64,000 bases of DNA from Pontibacter mucosus (GTDB lineage: Bacteria; Bacteroidota; Bacteroidia; Cytophagales; Hymenobacteraceae): contig NZ_QBKI01000001.1 of NCBI RefSeq assembly GCF_003054055.1, positions 310,001 to 374,000 on the forward strand, given 5' to 3'. The position numbers and the translations under genes are program-made. The notes under the pieces were generated by a model, which saw only the letters and a program-made list of their open reading frames with translations, made no database searches and was not told the origin of the DNA. Shown here in pieces: positions 36,552-45,086 of this stretch (positions within the stretch are counted from its first letter, which is position 1; each line of letters starts with the position of its first letter).

Positions 36552-37221
36552 AACCATCACAACAGAAGTGCATAGCGGCAAAGCGAAGTATAAAAAGTAT
36601 GGCCTGCCCCTGGCAGTGGCCGTGCTGGTCATCTTCCATGCGGTGGGTTTTTGGGGATTGCTCTTCAGCGGGGAGCCCGAGCGTTTCCAGAGCCTGACGC
36701 CCATGAACCTGCTGCTCACCAACGCGCTGCTGTTTGCCTTCCACCGCAGCTGGAACGGCGCTTTTATACTTTTTGCCCTGCTTGCCTTTGCCGTTGGCTT
36801 CTTCTCCGAGGTCATCGGCATCCACACGGGCCTGCTGTTTGGTGATTATACTTACGGGCAGGCGCTGGGTACCAAAGTATGGGAGGTGCCCCTGCTCATT
36901 GGCCTCAACTGGCTGATGCTGGTTTATAGCACCGGCCACATCAGCAACTATACGCCCTGGCCCTGGTGGGCAAAAGCCATACTGGGCACGCTGCTCATGC
37001 TGCTGCTCGATTTCTTTATGGAGCCCGTAGCGGTACAGTTCGATTTCTGGAGCTGGCACAGCGGCCAGATTCCCCTCTCTAATTTTATAGGCTGGTTTGC
37101 GGTGGCATTTATACTTCAATTGTGTTTCCAACAAGCTCGTTTTGAGAAACTTAACCACCTGGCCCCTTATGTTTATCTCGTGCAATTGACCTTTTTTGTA
37201 AGCATCTATGTTCTGCTATAG
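36544..37221 (+). CDS. cruF: Carotenoid 1,2-hydratase, CruF-like
   Basis: 225 residues with seven or so membrane helices, of the DUF422/CruF family (HAVGFWGLL, GFFSEVIGIHTGLLFGDYTYGQALG, VPLLIGLNWLMLVYSTGH, LLLDFFMEPVAVQFDFWSW). It adds water across the terminal double bond of a carotenoid psi end, giving the 1-hydroxy group needed by CrtD. Translationally coupled to crtD by an eight-base overlap. The reading EVxGxxxGxxFGxYxYG is characteristic. Confidence 0.87.
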   Translation: MLKTITTEVHSGKAKYKKYGLPLAVAVLVIFHAVGFWGLLFSGEPERFQSLTPMNLLLTNALLFAFHRSWNGAFILFALLAFAVGFFSEVIGIHTGLLFGDYTYGQALGTKVWEVPLLIGLNWLMLVYSTGHISNYTPWPWWAKAILGTLLMLLLDFFMEPVAVQFDFWSWHSGQIPLSNFIGWFAVAFILQLCFQQARFEKLNHLAPYVYLVQLTFFVSIYVLL

Positions 37222-37350
37222 TTTGTGTCGTGTGCGCAGGCTTTATGAATTTGACTATCTTTAGCGGGCGTAAAGTTGGGACTGAAGTATGCTTGCAAGG
37301 AGCTGCTCAGACTGAAGCATTGCGACGGAGAGATACGCAGTATACACCAG

Positions 37351-37962
37351 ATGATTGTACAAGAGACAGTTTTAGGCCAGCTTCTTGATATTTTTAGGAG
37401 CGAAGGGATTGAGAGGTACACAGACGAAAGCTTGGTAGCGCGTTTGGGCATGCCGGAAGAGGAATACAGGGCTATTTTCAGTGATCGGAAGGAAATGGTG
37501 CAGCAGGTGGTGCAGTATGATCTCGACCAGCAGGAGGACCGCGATCAGGAGCGGCTGCAACAGGCCCGCAACCCCGTGGAGAAGATCATCATGCTGCTGC
37601 AGTACGGTATACAGGATCTGAAGACCATCCACCCGGATTATATCAGCGACCTGCGGACACATTACCCCGACGTTTGGCAAACGTGCCTCGACCACCTCAA
37701 CAACTATAACTACGACCTCAACTACCAGGTTATAAATGAGGGGGTGGTGCAGGGCTACTTCCGCAAGGACATCAACCTGCAGCTGGTTGCCAAAATCATC
37801 ATAGAGCAGTTTCACATGCTCATTAACCCGCAGGTTTTCCCGCCCAACCGCTACGACTTGGGCGAAGTGTTCCGGAGCATGTACCTGTACTATGTGCGCG
37901 GCCTTTGTGCCGACAAGGGCGGCAAACTGGCCGAGGAGTATTTTTCCAGAAACAATATCTAG
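37351..37962 (+). CDS. TetR-like transcriptional regulator
   Basis: 203 residues from ATG 37351; an in-frame TTG at 37276 lies just after a near-consensus -7 box (TATCTTTA, 37255) and seems less likely. The N-terminus carries a divergent helix-turn-helix (LLDIFRSEGIERYTDESLVARLGMPEEEYRAIFSDRKEMVQQVV). The C-terminal helical domain resembles TetR ligand domains. The position next to crtD-cruF could mean control of pigment genes, but nothing shows it. A long terminator hairpin follows. Confidence 0.72.
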   Translation: MIVQETVLGQLLDIFRSEGIERYTDESLVARLGMPEEEYRAIFSDRKEMVQQVVQYDLDQQEDRDQERLQQARNPVEKIIMLLQYGIQDLKTIHPDYISDLRTHYPDVWQTCLDHLNNYNYDLNYQVINEGVVQGYFRKDINLQLVAKIIIEQFHMLINPQVFPPNRYDLGEVFRSMYLYYVRGLCADKGGKLAEEYFSRNNI

Positions 37963-37983
37963 CAGCCAGGTATAGAAAGTATA

Positions 37984-38027
37984 AAGCGCCGCGGCCGAAG
38001 TATAAGCTTTGGCCGCGGCGCTTTGTT
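37984..38027. terminator. Terminator with AAGTATAA in its loop
   Basis: Stem of 13-14 bp (AAGCGCCGCGGCC/GGCCGCGGCGCTT), loop of 14 bases containing AAGTATAAG, followed by TGTT. It can serve the TetR-like gene and the convergent gene ending at 38046. Confidence 0.85.
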
Positions 38028-38045
38028 ATGTATAAGGTGGTGGTA

Positions 38046-38288
38046 CTAGCTGATGGAAACGCGCACCTTCTGCGTGTACTGGCGCAGCGCGGTTTTAAAG
38101 TCGGTGCCGTTGTCGTTCATCTCGTTCAGGATCCAAATGGCGGCCAGCACGTGCGTCAGCTGCTCGCCCTCGTCGTCGCCCCCTACTTCTATGGCCAACG
38201 GCTGCTCGTCCACGATAGCTGCCTCGGCGGCCATCAGCTCCTCCAGTGTGTTGTTTTCTACCAGTTTCTTAATGGCGGGTATCTTCAT
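38046..38288 (-). CDS. Small conserved protein (DUF6952-like)
   Basis: 80 residues, acidic, cytosolic (MKIPAIKKLVENNTLEELMAAEAAI ... HVLAAIWILNEM). It resembles a small Bacteroidota family usually placed right after a thioredoxin gene; the DUF number is from memory. It is encoded nine bases after the thioredoxin gene, so it is probably translated from the same mRNA and may act with it. Confidence 0.7.
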   Translation of the reverse strand: MKIPAIKKLVENNTLEELMAAEAAIVDEQPLAIEVGGDDEGEQLTHVLAAIWILNEMNDNGTDFKTALRQYTQKVRVSIS

Positions 38289-38297
38289 GGCTATACT

Positions 38298-38618
38298 TTA
38301 CGCGTTTAGTTTATGGATCAGTTCACGAACGGCCTCCTCCTTGCTGGCAGCCACAGAGTCTACCAGTTTGCCGTCTTTGAAGATGGCGAAGTAAGGCAGG
38401 TTGGTCACGTTGGCCAGCTTGCGGGCCTCCGGGCTGGTCTCGGCGTTCACATCCACAAAAGCCACGCCGGCAAAAGCCTCGTCGTCAGACAGGCGCTTGA
38501 ACTTTGGCGAGAACAGGCGGCAGCTGCCACACCAATCGGCGTAGTATTTCACCACCACTTTCTGGTTAGAGCTTAGTACTTCGTTAAAATCGTTGTCAGT
38601 TGCTACAATAACAGCCAT
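38298..38618 (-). CDS. Thioredoxin family protein
   Basis: 106 residues, a single thioredoxin domain without signal peptide. The active site is YADWCGSCRLF (WCGSC instead of the usual WCGPC), with NLPYFAIFKDGK carrying the cis-Pro. A cytosolic disulphide reductase. First gene of a two-gene operon with the small protein at 38046. Confidence 0.9.
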   Translation of the reverse strand: MAVIVATDNDFNEVLSSNQKVVVKYYADWCGSCRLFSPKFKRLSDDEAFAGVAFVDVNAETSPEARKLANVTNLPYFAIFKDGKLVDSVAASKEEAVRELIHKLNA

Positions 38619-38673
38619 ATTTCTTCTTTTTATGGTTTCCTTGATCTAATGCTATCTCTAGTTAAACTACTGT

Positions 38674-38681
38674 CAAAAGTA
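38674..38681 (-). promoter_or_regulatory. -7 box of the thioredoxin operon
   Basis: On the minus strand the exact box TACTTTTG lies 56 bases before the thioredoxin ATG. The 300-base spacer 38619-38918 thus carries divergent promoters; nothing else was recognised in it besides some AAGTATA-like words. Confidence 0.5.
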
Positions 38682-38887
38682 AATGTTTCGGATGAGAGTA
38701 GGGCAATAGTTCCGATAGATTTAATTGATTCGCTTATAGTTTGTGTCTATAATGGTGCTCATCAAGTTCTGTTGTGCGCCCTGAAACTATAGCCGCGCCT
38801 TTAAAGTTATAGGCATAGGAAAAAGCACGGGCGGCAGAATTATACTTATATGGCAATAGGGATAACTAAATCTATAGGCCAATTTCG

Positions 38888-38895
38888 TATCTTTG
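38888..38895 (+). promoter_or_regulatory. -7 box of prfA
   Basis: Exact TATCTTTG followed by CAG, a form frequent before Bacteroidota housekeeping genes, 23 bases before ATG 38919. Confidence 0.6.
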
Positions 38896-38918
38896 CAGCC
38901 TAAAACCAGAATAACACG

Positions 38919-39995
38919 ATGTTAGATAAGTTAGAAGCCATCAACCAGCGTTTTGAGGAAGTAAGTCAGCTGCTCATCCAGCCGGATGTGGCCAGCGACA
39001 TGAAGAAATTTAAGGCGCTGAATAAAGAGTATAAAGATCTGGACAAGATCGTAACCGAGTATAAAAAGTATAAAAACATCCTCAGCAACATCGACAACGC
39101 CAAGCAGGTGATTGCCACCGAGAAGGATGAGGACTTCCGGGAGATGGCCAAGGAAGAGCTGGACGAGCTGCTTCCGCAGCGCGACGTGATGGAAGAGACG
39201 CTGAAAGAGCTGCTGATTCCGAAAGACCCGAACGACAGCAAGGACATCATCATGGAAATCCGTGCCGGTGCCGGTGGCGACGAGGCTTCTATCTTTGCCG
39301 GTGACCTGTTCCGCATGTACAGCCGCTTTGCCGAGAAGCATGGCTGGAAAATGGAGTTGATGGACGCCACCGAAGGTACATCCGGAGGTTACAAAGAGAT
39401 TATCGTGGGCGTGTCTGGCGAGGACGTATACGGCAAGCTGAAGTTCGAATCCGGCGTGCACCGCGTGCAGCGCGTGCCGGCCACCGAAACGCAGGGCCGT
39501 ATCCATACTTCTGTGGCCTCGGTGGTGGTGCTGCCGGAGGCGGAGGAGTTTGACGTGGAAATCGACATGAACGACGTGCGCAAGGACCTTTTCTGTTCCT
39601 CAGGCCCGGGCGGTCAGTCGGTAAACACGACCTACTCGGCCGTTCGTTTAACGCATATCCCGACGGGTATCGTGGCGCAGTGCCAGGACCAGAAATCGCA
39701 GCTCAAGAACTTTGACAAAGCCTTGGCGGTGCTTCGCTCGCGTATTTACGAGGTGGAGCTGGCTAAGAAAAACGAGGCTGAGGGTGCCCAGCGCAAGAGC
39801 ATGGTGGGCGGCGGCGACCGTTCCGATAAAATCCGCACCTACAACTATCCACAGGGCCGCGTAACCGACCACCGCATCGGCTACACCGTGTACAACCTGC
39901 CTGCTGTAATGGATGGCGGTATCGACGACTTTGTAGAAGAACTGCGCATTGCCGAAAACGCCGAGCGACTGAAAGAAGGCGCCACGGCTGAATAA
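38919..39995 (+). CDS. prfA: Peptide chain release factor 1
   Basis: 358 residues, normal length. It has the peptidyl-tRNA hydrolysis motif GGQ at 231-233 in [11 protein letters not shown], and the preceding [20 protein letters not shown] of domain 2. It reads UAA and UAG stop codons. Near its start three AGTATAA words lie within 60 bases and encode EYKDL, TEYKK and KYKN. Confidence 0.97.
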   Translation: MLDKLEAINQRFEEVSQLLIQPDVASDMKKFKALNKEYKDLDKIVTEYKKYKNILSNIDNAKQVIATEKDEDFREMAKEELDELLPQRDVMEETLKELLIPKDPNDSKDIIMEIRAGAGGDEASIFAGDLFRMYSRFAEKHGWKMELMDATEGTSGGYKEIIVGVSGEDVYGKLKFESGVHRVQRVPATETQGRIHTSVASVVVLPEAEEFDVEIDMNDVRKDLFCSSGPGGQSVNTTYSAVRLTHIPTGIVAQCQDQKSQLKNFDKALAVLRSRIYEVELAKKNEAEGAQRKSMVGGGDRSDKIRTYNYPQGRVTDHRIGYTVYNLPAVMDGGIDDFVEELRIAENAERLKEGATAE

Positions 39996-40018
39996 GCAAG
40001 TATAAAAGTATAAATTAA

Positions 40019-40061
40019 GGGATGTAGCGAAGCAAGTATAGCGGCGCTGCATCCTTTTTTT
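40019..40061 (+). terminator. Terminator of prfA with AAGTATA in its loop
   Basis: Stem GGATGTAGCG/CGCTGCATCC (one G-T pair) and a 15-base loop containing CAAGTATAGC, followed by seven T. Confidence 0.88.
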
Positions 40062-40134
40062 GTGCTATATAGGTTTTGCCTACCGGGTTTGCTAAATTCA
40101 GCAAATCAATTTTTAACCAACCATTCCAAACTTC

Positions 40135-40755
40135 ATGAACAAACTTTTACTCCTTTGCTTTACCGTTTGCCTCCTTGTTATCACTCCTAAGGCGTCTGCA
40201 CAGAATTACATGGATGCTATCTCAAGCCAGTCCTGTGACTGTATCAGCAAGCTTATAAACAGTGGGGAGAAACAGAACCTGGAAATGCGGCTTGGCGCTT
40301 GTGTGTTGCAGGCTGCCGGCCCTTATGAGAAACAATTAAAGAAAGACTACGGTATTGAGCTTTCGCGAATTGCGGGGCAAGGGGAGCAGCTCGGGGAAAT
40401 GCTGGGTGTCAAAATAGCTACTAAATGCCCCGATACCTTCCTCGCCCTGATGGATATGATGAATTACACCGGAGAAGAAGCTACTGCTGTGGAAGAGAAA
40501 ACATTTGAGGGAACGGTAACCGGTATAAACGATCAGCAGTTTATCGTGTTCACTGTAAAAGATGCCAGTGGCAAGGCCTCCAGCTTTTACTGGCTGTCGT
40601 TCTTTACTACTGATCTTAGCTTAAACAGCAGCAACTATAAAGAGATCAAAGATAGAAAAGTGCAGGTGGGCTACCGGGAGGAAGAGTTTTTCGACCCGCG
40701 CATCAACGAGTATAAAAAGTTTAATGTGATAACCTCTCTGAAATCGCTTAACTAA
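40135..40755 (+). CDS. Hypothetical exported protein
   Basis: 206 residues with a clear signal peptide (MNKLLLLCFTVCLLVITPKASAQ). The mature part begins with a helical domain bearing two CxC-like cysteines (QSCDCISKLI) plus further Cys at ACVLQ and TKCPD. A beta-rich domain with TFEGTVTGINDQQFIVFTVKD follows. No family name recognised. It lies 34 bases before the beta-helix lipoprotein gene, with which it may form an operon. Confidence 0.72.
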   Translation: MNKLLLLCFTVCLLVITPKASAQNYMDAISSQSCDCISKLINSGEKQNLEMRLGACVLQAAGPYEKQLKKDYGIELSRIAGQGEQLGEMLGVKIATKCPDTFLALMDMMNYTGEEATAVEEKTFEGTVTGINDQQFIVFTVKDASGKASSFYWLSFFTTDLSLNSSNYKEIKDRKVQVGYREEEFFDPRINEYKKFNVITSLKSLN

Positions 40756-40789
40756 GCGGTTTTATACTTTTAACAACGAATAACGATAC

Positions 40790-42163
40790 TTGAGATACCT
40801 GCTTGTCATACTGCCCCTGTTGCTGCTGCTGTCGGTGTTTGGCTGCGAGCCGAAGGACGAAGTAATCACCACCGATCCGAATGCGGTCCTGCAGTTTTCG
40901 GCAGACACGCTGCTGTTTGATACGGTGTTCGTGAGCAGGGGCAGCATTACCAAGCGCCTGAAAGTATACAACCGCAATGAGAAGGCCGTGCGCATCAGTC
41001 AGGTGACCCTGGCGGGCGCAGGAAACTCGCCTTATCAGCTGACCATCAACGGGGTGCAGGCGCCGCTGGCCAACAACCTGGAGCTACGGGGCGGCGACAG
41101 CCTTTACGTGCTGGTAAAAGCCAACATCAACCCCACCGCAGAGAACCAACCGTTCCTGGTAGCCGATTCTATACTTTTCACTACCAACGGGCAGCAGCAG
41201 AACGTGAAGCTGGTGGCGTATGGCCAGAACGCCTATTTCCACCGCAAAGGCCGCACCGGCACCACTACCTGGGCCAGCGATAAACCCCACGTGCTGCTCG
41301 ACTCGGTGCTGGTGGAGGAGGACGCCATCCTGACCATAGAACCCGGCGCGCGCATCTACGGCGCTAACAAATCGGTCCTGTTGGTGGCGGGGCAGCTGCA
41401 GGTGCAGGGCACGCCGCAGGAGCGGGTATACTTTAGCGGCTACCGCCGTGAGGAAAGCTACCGCACCCTGCCGGGCCAGTGGGAAGGCATCCGTATCCTG
41501 GCATCCAGCGGGGGCAACCAGATAAAGTATGCCGACATCAAAAACACCGTGTATGGCGTGCGTATCGGCAACCCGGGCAAGGCGGGCACACTGATAGATG
41601 GAGGTATCGTGGCGCATGCGTTGCTGGGCGGTGTGGTGGCCTTTACCTCGGAGGTGCAGCTGGTGAATACGCTGATCTATAACTGCGGGCAGTATGGCTT
41701 TGGCGGGCTGGGTGGAGGCAAGTATGAGCTGCTTTATACCACCATTGCCAGCTACCAGAACCCGCTGCAGCGCGAAACGCCTTTGCTGGCCGTGGCCGAT
41801 TTTATACCTGAAACGGATATCAAAGACCAGCCCACTTCGCTGCGCCTGGTGAACTCTATTGTATATTCGGATGGATACAGTACCGCCAACGAGGTACTGG
41901 TGGAGCCTGCCTCCGCTGCCACCGAGATAGCTCACAGCGTCTTGCGCACGCAAGTATACAAGGAGCTTTTAGAAGGCAACGGCAATGTGCTGAACACCGA
42001 GCCAAAGTTTAAAGCCCCCACTAAGTATGACTTTAGCCTCGACACCCTCTCCCCTGCCAGCGGTGCCGCCAAAGTGCTGCCAGCCATACGTCAGGACCTA
42101 AAAGGAACCCCTCGCAGCAGCACCCGACCCGACATAGGCGCGTATGAACGGACGATAGATTAA
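40790..42163 (+). CDS. Lipoprotein with right-handed beta-helix repeats
   Basis: 457 residues from TTG 40790. Lipoprotein signal with lipobox VFGC (residues 16-19). An immunoglobulin-like region (FSADTLLFDTVFVSRGSITKRLKVYNRNEKAVRIS) is followed by parallel beta-helix type repeats (GQWEGIRILASSGGNQIKYADIKNTVYGVRIG, LVNTLIYNCGQYGF, LRLVNSIVYSDG) and a C-terminal DIGAYE box. The DIGAYE ending is typical of choice-of-anchor/PbH1 proteins of Bacteroidota. Probably on the outer membrane; substrate unknown. Confidence 0.82.
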   Translation: MRYLLVILPLLLLLSVFGCEPKDEVITTDPNAVLQFSADTLLFDTVFVSRGSITKRLKVYNRNEKAVRISQVTLAGAGNSPYQLTINGVQAPLANNLELRGGDSLYVLVKANINPTAENQPFLVADSILFTTNGQQQNVKLVAYGQNAYFHRKGRTGTTTWASDKPHVLLDSVLVEEDAILTIEPGARIYGANKSVLLVAGQLQVQGTPQERVYFSGYRREESYRTLPGQWEGIRILASSGGNQIKYADIKNTVYGVRIGNPGKAGTLIDGGIVAHALLGGVVAFTSEVQLVNTLIYNCGQYGFGGLGGGKYELLYTTIASYQNPLQRETPLLAVADFIPETDIKDQPTSLRLVNSIVYSDGYSTANEVLVEPASAATEIAHSVLRTQVYKELLEGNGNVLNTEPKFKAPTKYDFSLDTLSPASGAAKVLPAIRQDLKGTPRSSTRPDIGAYERTID

Positions 42164-42294
42164 TTTTGAATGAGTGGATGAGCGAATTAGTGAATGTAAG
42201 TACTGTACGTTTTAAGTATAGGTAGCCAAGCAGAAAGTATAAAGGCCGATGCCGTCACTCTAAAGAAAAATTCACTCATTCGAAATTCAAAATT
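42164..42294. repeat. Inverted TTTTGAATGAG...CTCATTC spacer repeat
   Basis: The left arm TTTTGAATGAGTGGATGAG (from 42164) and the right arm TTCACTCATTCGAAATTC (42271-42288, followed by AAAATT) are inverted copies of one word set. The same word occurs at 2091-2129 before radA. Confidence 0.5.
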
Positions 42295-42301
42295 CTAGAT
42301 T

Positions 42302-42733
42302 ATGTGGTTTCAGAAAGAGATAAGATTGCCCGCCGTGAAACGTGGGTTTCATTTGATAACAGACCTGCTGGTGGCGCAGCTGCCGGAACTGGAGGAAATA
42401 GAAGTGGGCCTGGCACATGTCTTTATCAAGCATACCTCCGCCAGTCTTACCATAAACGAGGATGCGGATCCCACCGTGCGGCAGGACTTCGAGAGCCACT
42501 TTAACCACCTGGTGCCCGAAAACCAGCCTTACTACCGCCATACTTTGGAAGGTCCCGACGACATGCCCGCACACCTGAAAGCTGCCCTGCTGGGCACTTC
42601 CGTCACCATTCCTATTAAAAACGGGGAGCTGAACATGGGCACCTGGCAAGGCATCTACCTCTGCGAGCACCGCGACCACGCTTCCAAAAGAACGGTGGTG
42701 GTAACGCTACAGGGGAAAGGCAGGGGTGTTTAG
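42302..42733 (+). CDS. YjbQ family protein (secondary thiamine-phosphate synthase-like)
   Basis: 143 residues of the UPF0047/YjbQ family. It has the conserved His-rich signature GLAHVFIKHTSASLTINEDADPTV, HTLEGPDDMPAHLKAALLG and LNMGTWQGIYLCEHRD. Family members show weak thiamine-phosphate synthase activity in vitro; the physiological role is unclear. ATG at 42302 gives the canonical N-terminus MWFQKEIRL. Confidence 0.93.
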   Translation: MWFQKEIRLPAVKRGFHLITDLLVAQLPELEEIEVGLAHVFIKHTSASLTINEDADPTVRQDFESHFNHLVPENQPYYRHTLEGPDDMPAHLKAALLGTSVTIPIKNGELNMGTWQGIYLCEHRDHASKRTVVVTLQGKGRGV

Positions 42734-42881
42734 TTATTGGTTATTAGGTAGTAGTTATTAGGGGGAATTGGATAAGTATAGAGAAGAGGCTCGTCCAGTT
42801 AGAGGAGTATACGGCAAGTATGCTTCTTTTATACTTTAGGATATTTCCCTAACAACTACTAACCAATAACTAACAACTACC
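42731..42881. repeat. Inverted TAGTTATTGGTTA repeat flanking a convergent spacer
   Basis: The arm TTAGTTATTGGTTATTAGG (from 42730) recurs as its complement at 42845-42881, with a six-base deletion, around about 80 bases of spacer containing TATACTT words. It joins the ends of two convergent genes. Confidence 0.5.
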
Positions 42882-44382
42882 TTACTATACTTACTCTCCT
42901 AATATCGGTCCCATTAGAGCTGCGAATGCGCAGGAAGTATACTCCGGGTGGCAGGTGGCGCACATCCAGCTGCAGGTAGCGCTTGCCTATCTCGGCAGAA
43001 AGCACCGTTTTGCCCACGCTGTTTGCCAGCTCTACCTGCCGCACAAGTATGCGCGCGGGTTGCTCTATGTATAAAAAGTCAGCAGTTGGGTTCGGGTAAA
43101 CGGTCAGGTCGCTGACGGTCACCTGCACAAAGTCCTCTTTCACTTCCGTGTCGCTGGTGCTGCCGTTGCTTACCGTTAGCTTCACGTTATACTTGCCGGG
43201 CCTCGGATAGGTAACTGCAGGGTTCTCCACTGTCGATGTTGCCGGCACGCCGCCTTCAAACTCCCAAAGCCACGCTGTTGCCCGTACTCCTTCGGGGGCG
43301 GCGGCAAATTGTATACTTGCTCCGGCCACTGCCAGGGTATCGCCCGGCTGCGCCAGGCCAAAATCAGAGCGGATGGAGGCGCTACAGGCCAATGATTGAA
43401 GCAGCCCGCTGCGGCTGGTGCTGATGACCGCCTTCATGTAGGCAGCCTGGCCGTGGGTGAAAAGGTTCATGCAGGCATCGTGGCTGTAATCCATGTAGTT
43501 CTGGTACATGTTGCCGTAAGGGCCGTTGTCGCAGGAAATCTCGATGCCGCCGCTGCATGCGGTAGTATAGGTTTGCTGGTTGGGCGTGTCGCTGATGCCG
43601 TCGGAGTCCGAACAACTGTCCTCCTCCTCGCCCCAGATGTGGCTCAGGCCAAGCCAATGGCCTACCTCATGCGTGGCGGTCCGGCCCAGGTTGTAAGGCG
43701 AGTCGAACTTGTTGACAGGCGCGGCGCCCACCGCGGTGTAGTGCAGCACCACCCCGTCGAGGTGTGGCAGCGTGGTGCCCGGCGGACTGGCATAACCCAG
43801 CACCTTGTCCTTGATATTTCCTACCCAAATATTTAGGTAGCGGTTGGTGTCCCAGGCGTTCACGCCGCCGTTGTCAGCCTTCTTGATGTAATCGAATGCG
43901 TAATCAAACTCGTTGCGGTACGTTTGGGTGCGGGTGATGCCCGTAGTGGGATCGCCGTTGGGATCCAGGGAGGCCAGGCAGAACTCAATGCGTGTATCGG
44001 CCGCATAGGGTGCAAAATATGAAGGCGTGTTCACGGCGTCTGCGTTGCGCCTTCTGAAGTCAGCGTTCAGCACCTCCAGCTGCGAGAGGATTTGCTCATC
44101 GGAGATGTTCTCCGCCTCGCCGTTGTACACTACATGAAACACTACCGGAATGGTGATGGTGGTCACGGCACGAAGGTTCTGCCATCCGCTTTGCTGCTGT
44201 TGCAGCCTTTCCTGCACGGCCTGCTGCACCTGTTGCCGTTGCTGCTCCAGAGCCGGGTTCTGCTTTTTCTGATGCTCCAGGTAGGCCGTGGTGGCGCAGT
44301 TGCGCGTGCCGGGCAGCGCCTGGGCAAAACCGGAGAGGGTAGCGCAAAGCCAAAGTACAGCCGTGAGAGCAACGGTGCGCAT
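42877..44382 (-). CDS. Secreted M43-family zinc metalloprotease with PKD and T9SS domains
   Basis: 501 residues with a signal peptide ending near AQA (residue 22). A Gln-rich coiled propeptide region (about 35-65) precedes the catalytic domain with zinc motif HEVGHWLGLSH (H238, E239, H242, H248) and the Met-turn YMDYSHDACMNLFT. This is the pappalysin/cytophagalysin (M43) pattern. A PKD domain (WLWEFEGGVPATSTVENPAVTY, about 360-425) and a T9SS type A sorting domain (VYPNPTADFLYIE ... to the end) follow. It is probably an extracellular protease. Confidence 0.92.
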   Translation of the reverse strand: MRTVALTAVLWLCATLSGFAQALPGTRNCATTAYLEHQKKQNPALEQQRQQVQQAVQERLQQQQSGWQNLRAVTTITIPVVFHVVYNGEAENISDEQILSQLEVLNADFRRRNADAVNTPSYFAPYAADTRIEFCLASLDPNGDPTTGITRTQTYRNEFDYAFDYIKKADNGGVNAWDTNRYLNIWVGNIKDKVLGYASPPGTTLPHLDGVVLHYTAVGAAPVNKFDSPYNLGRTATHEVGHWLGLSHIWGEEEDSCSDSDGISDTPNQQTYTTACSGGIEISCDNGPYGNMYQNYMDYSHDACMNLFTHGQAAYMKAVISTSRSGLLQSLACSASIRSDFGLAQPGDTLAVAGASIQFAAAPEGVRATAWLWEFEGGVPATSTVENPAVTYPRPGKYNVKLTVSNGSTSDTEVKEDFVQVTVSDLTVYPNPTADFLYIEQPARILVRQVELANSVGKTVLSAEIGKRYLQLDVRHLPPGVYFLRIRSSNGTDIRRVSIVR

Positions 44383-44495
44383 GTGCTGTGGGGTAAAGGG
44401 TTATAGTCCAGGCAGGTGTGCCTGAACGGATAGCAAGATAAGGAAAATCAGGAGAGTGTGGTAAGGGAAAAAGTGCTTAGGAGGCGCTTATACTT

Positions 44496-45080
44496 CTAAA
44501 GGTTGGCTTTTACTTCATAGCGAAGCGAGTCCCCGAAAATCATCTTTTGCACACCAAGCACGCTGTATCCGGAAATATCGCCTGTTCGAGGGTCAGCGTG
44601 AAGTTCGATGGTGCGGCGCGAGAAAAAGATAATGTTCTTATCCTGAAGGCTGGCATTGAGTTGCCTTAGTTTTCCGTCGGGGCCCAGGACGAGGCGCAGG
44701 AAGTGCACCTGTGGTTCAGCGTCCTCTCGTTTGGTATAGGCTATCGCCACAGAGCCGTCTTCCAGTTGCTGCTCCTGCCGGGTATAGTACTCCTGCATGG
44801 AGGGGCGGCTCAGGTCGGCCTCTTCAAACACGGCCAGCTCGTCCTCCCAGTCCACATCCATGGTTTCGACCACCTCCGGCTCTCTGCCCTGCGTCGCCAC
44901 CGACTTCAGGACCATCGGCTTGTCGGCCTCCAGCTTTTGCCGCTGCCCCTGCAGGTAAGAGGTAAGGTGAAAAACAGCCTTCCCCGCCTCCGTCGTAGCA
45001 GGTGGGGAAGGCCGCTCACAGGACGCCAGGGCCAGTAAAAGGCCTATCAGATAGAGAGGTTTATACTTGGCCACAGGCAT
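44496..45080 (-). CDS. Hypothetical lipoprotein
   Basis: 194 residues with lipobox LASC (C21). The mature part is acidic with mixed alpha-beta character and no recognised family. It follows gpmI on the same strand with a six-base gap and is therefore likely co-transcribed with it; a functional link to glycolysis is not evident. Confidence 0.75.
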   Translation of the reverse strand: MPVAKYKPLYLIGLLLALASCERPSPPATTEAGKAVFHLTSYLQGQRQKLEADKPMVLKSVATQGREPEVVETMDVDWEDELAVFEEADLSRPSMQEYYTRQEQQLEDGSVAIAYTKREDAEPQVHFLRLVLGPDGKLRQLNASLQDKNIIFFSRRTIELHADPRTGDISGYSVLGVQKMIFGDSLRYEVKANL

Positions 45081-45086
45081 GTGATG

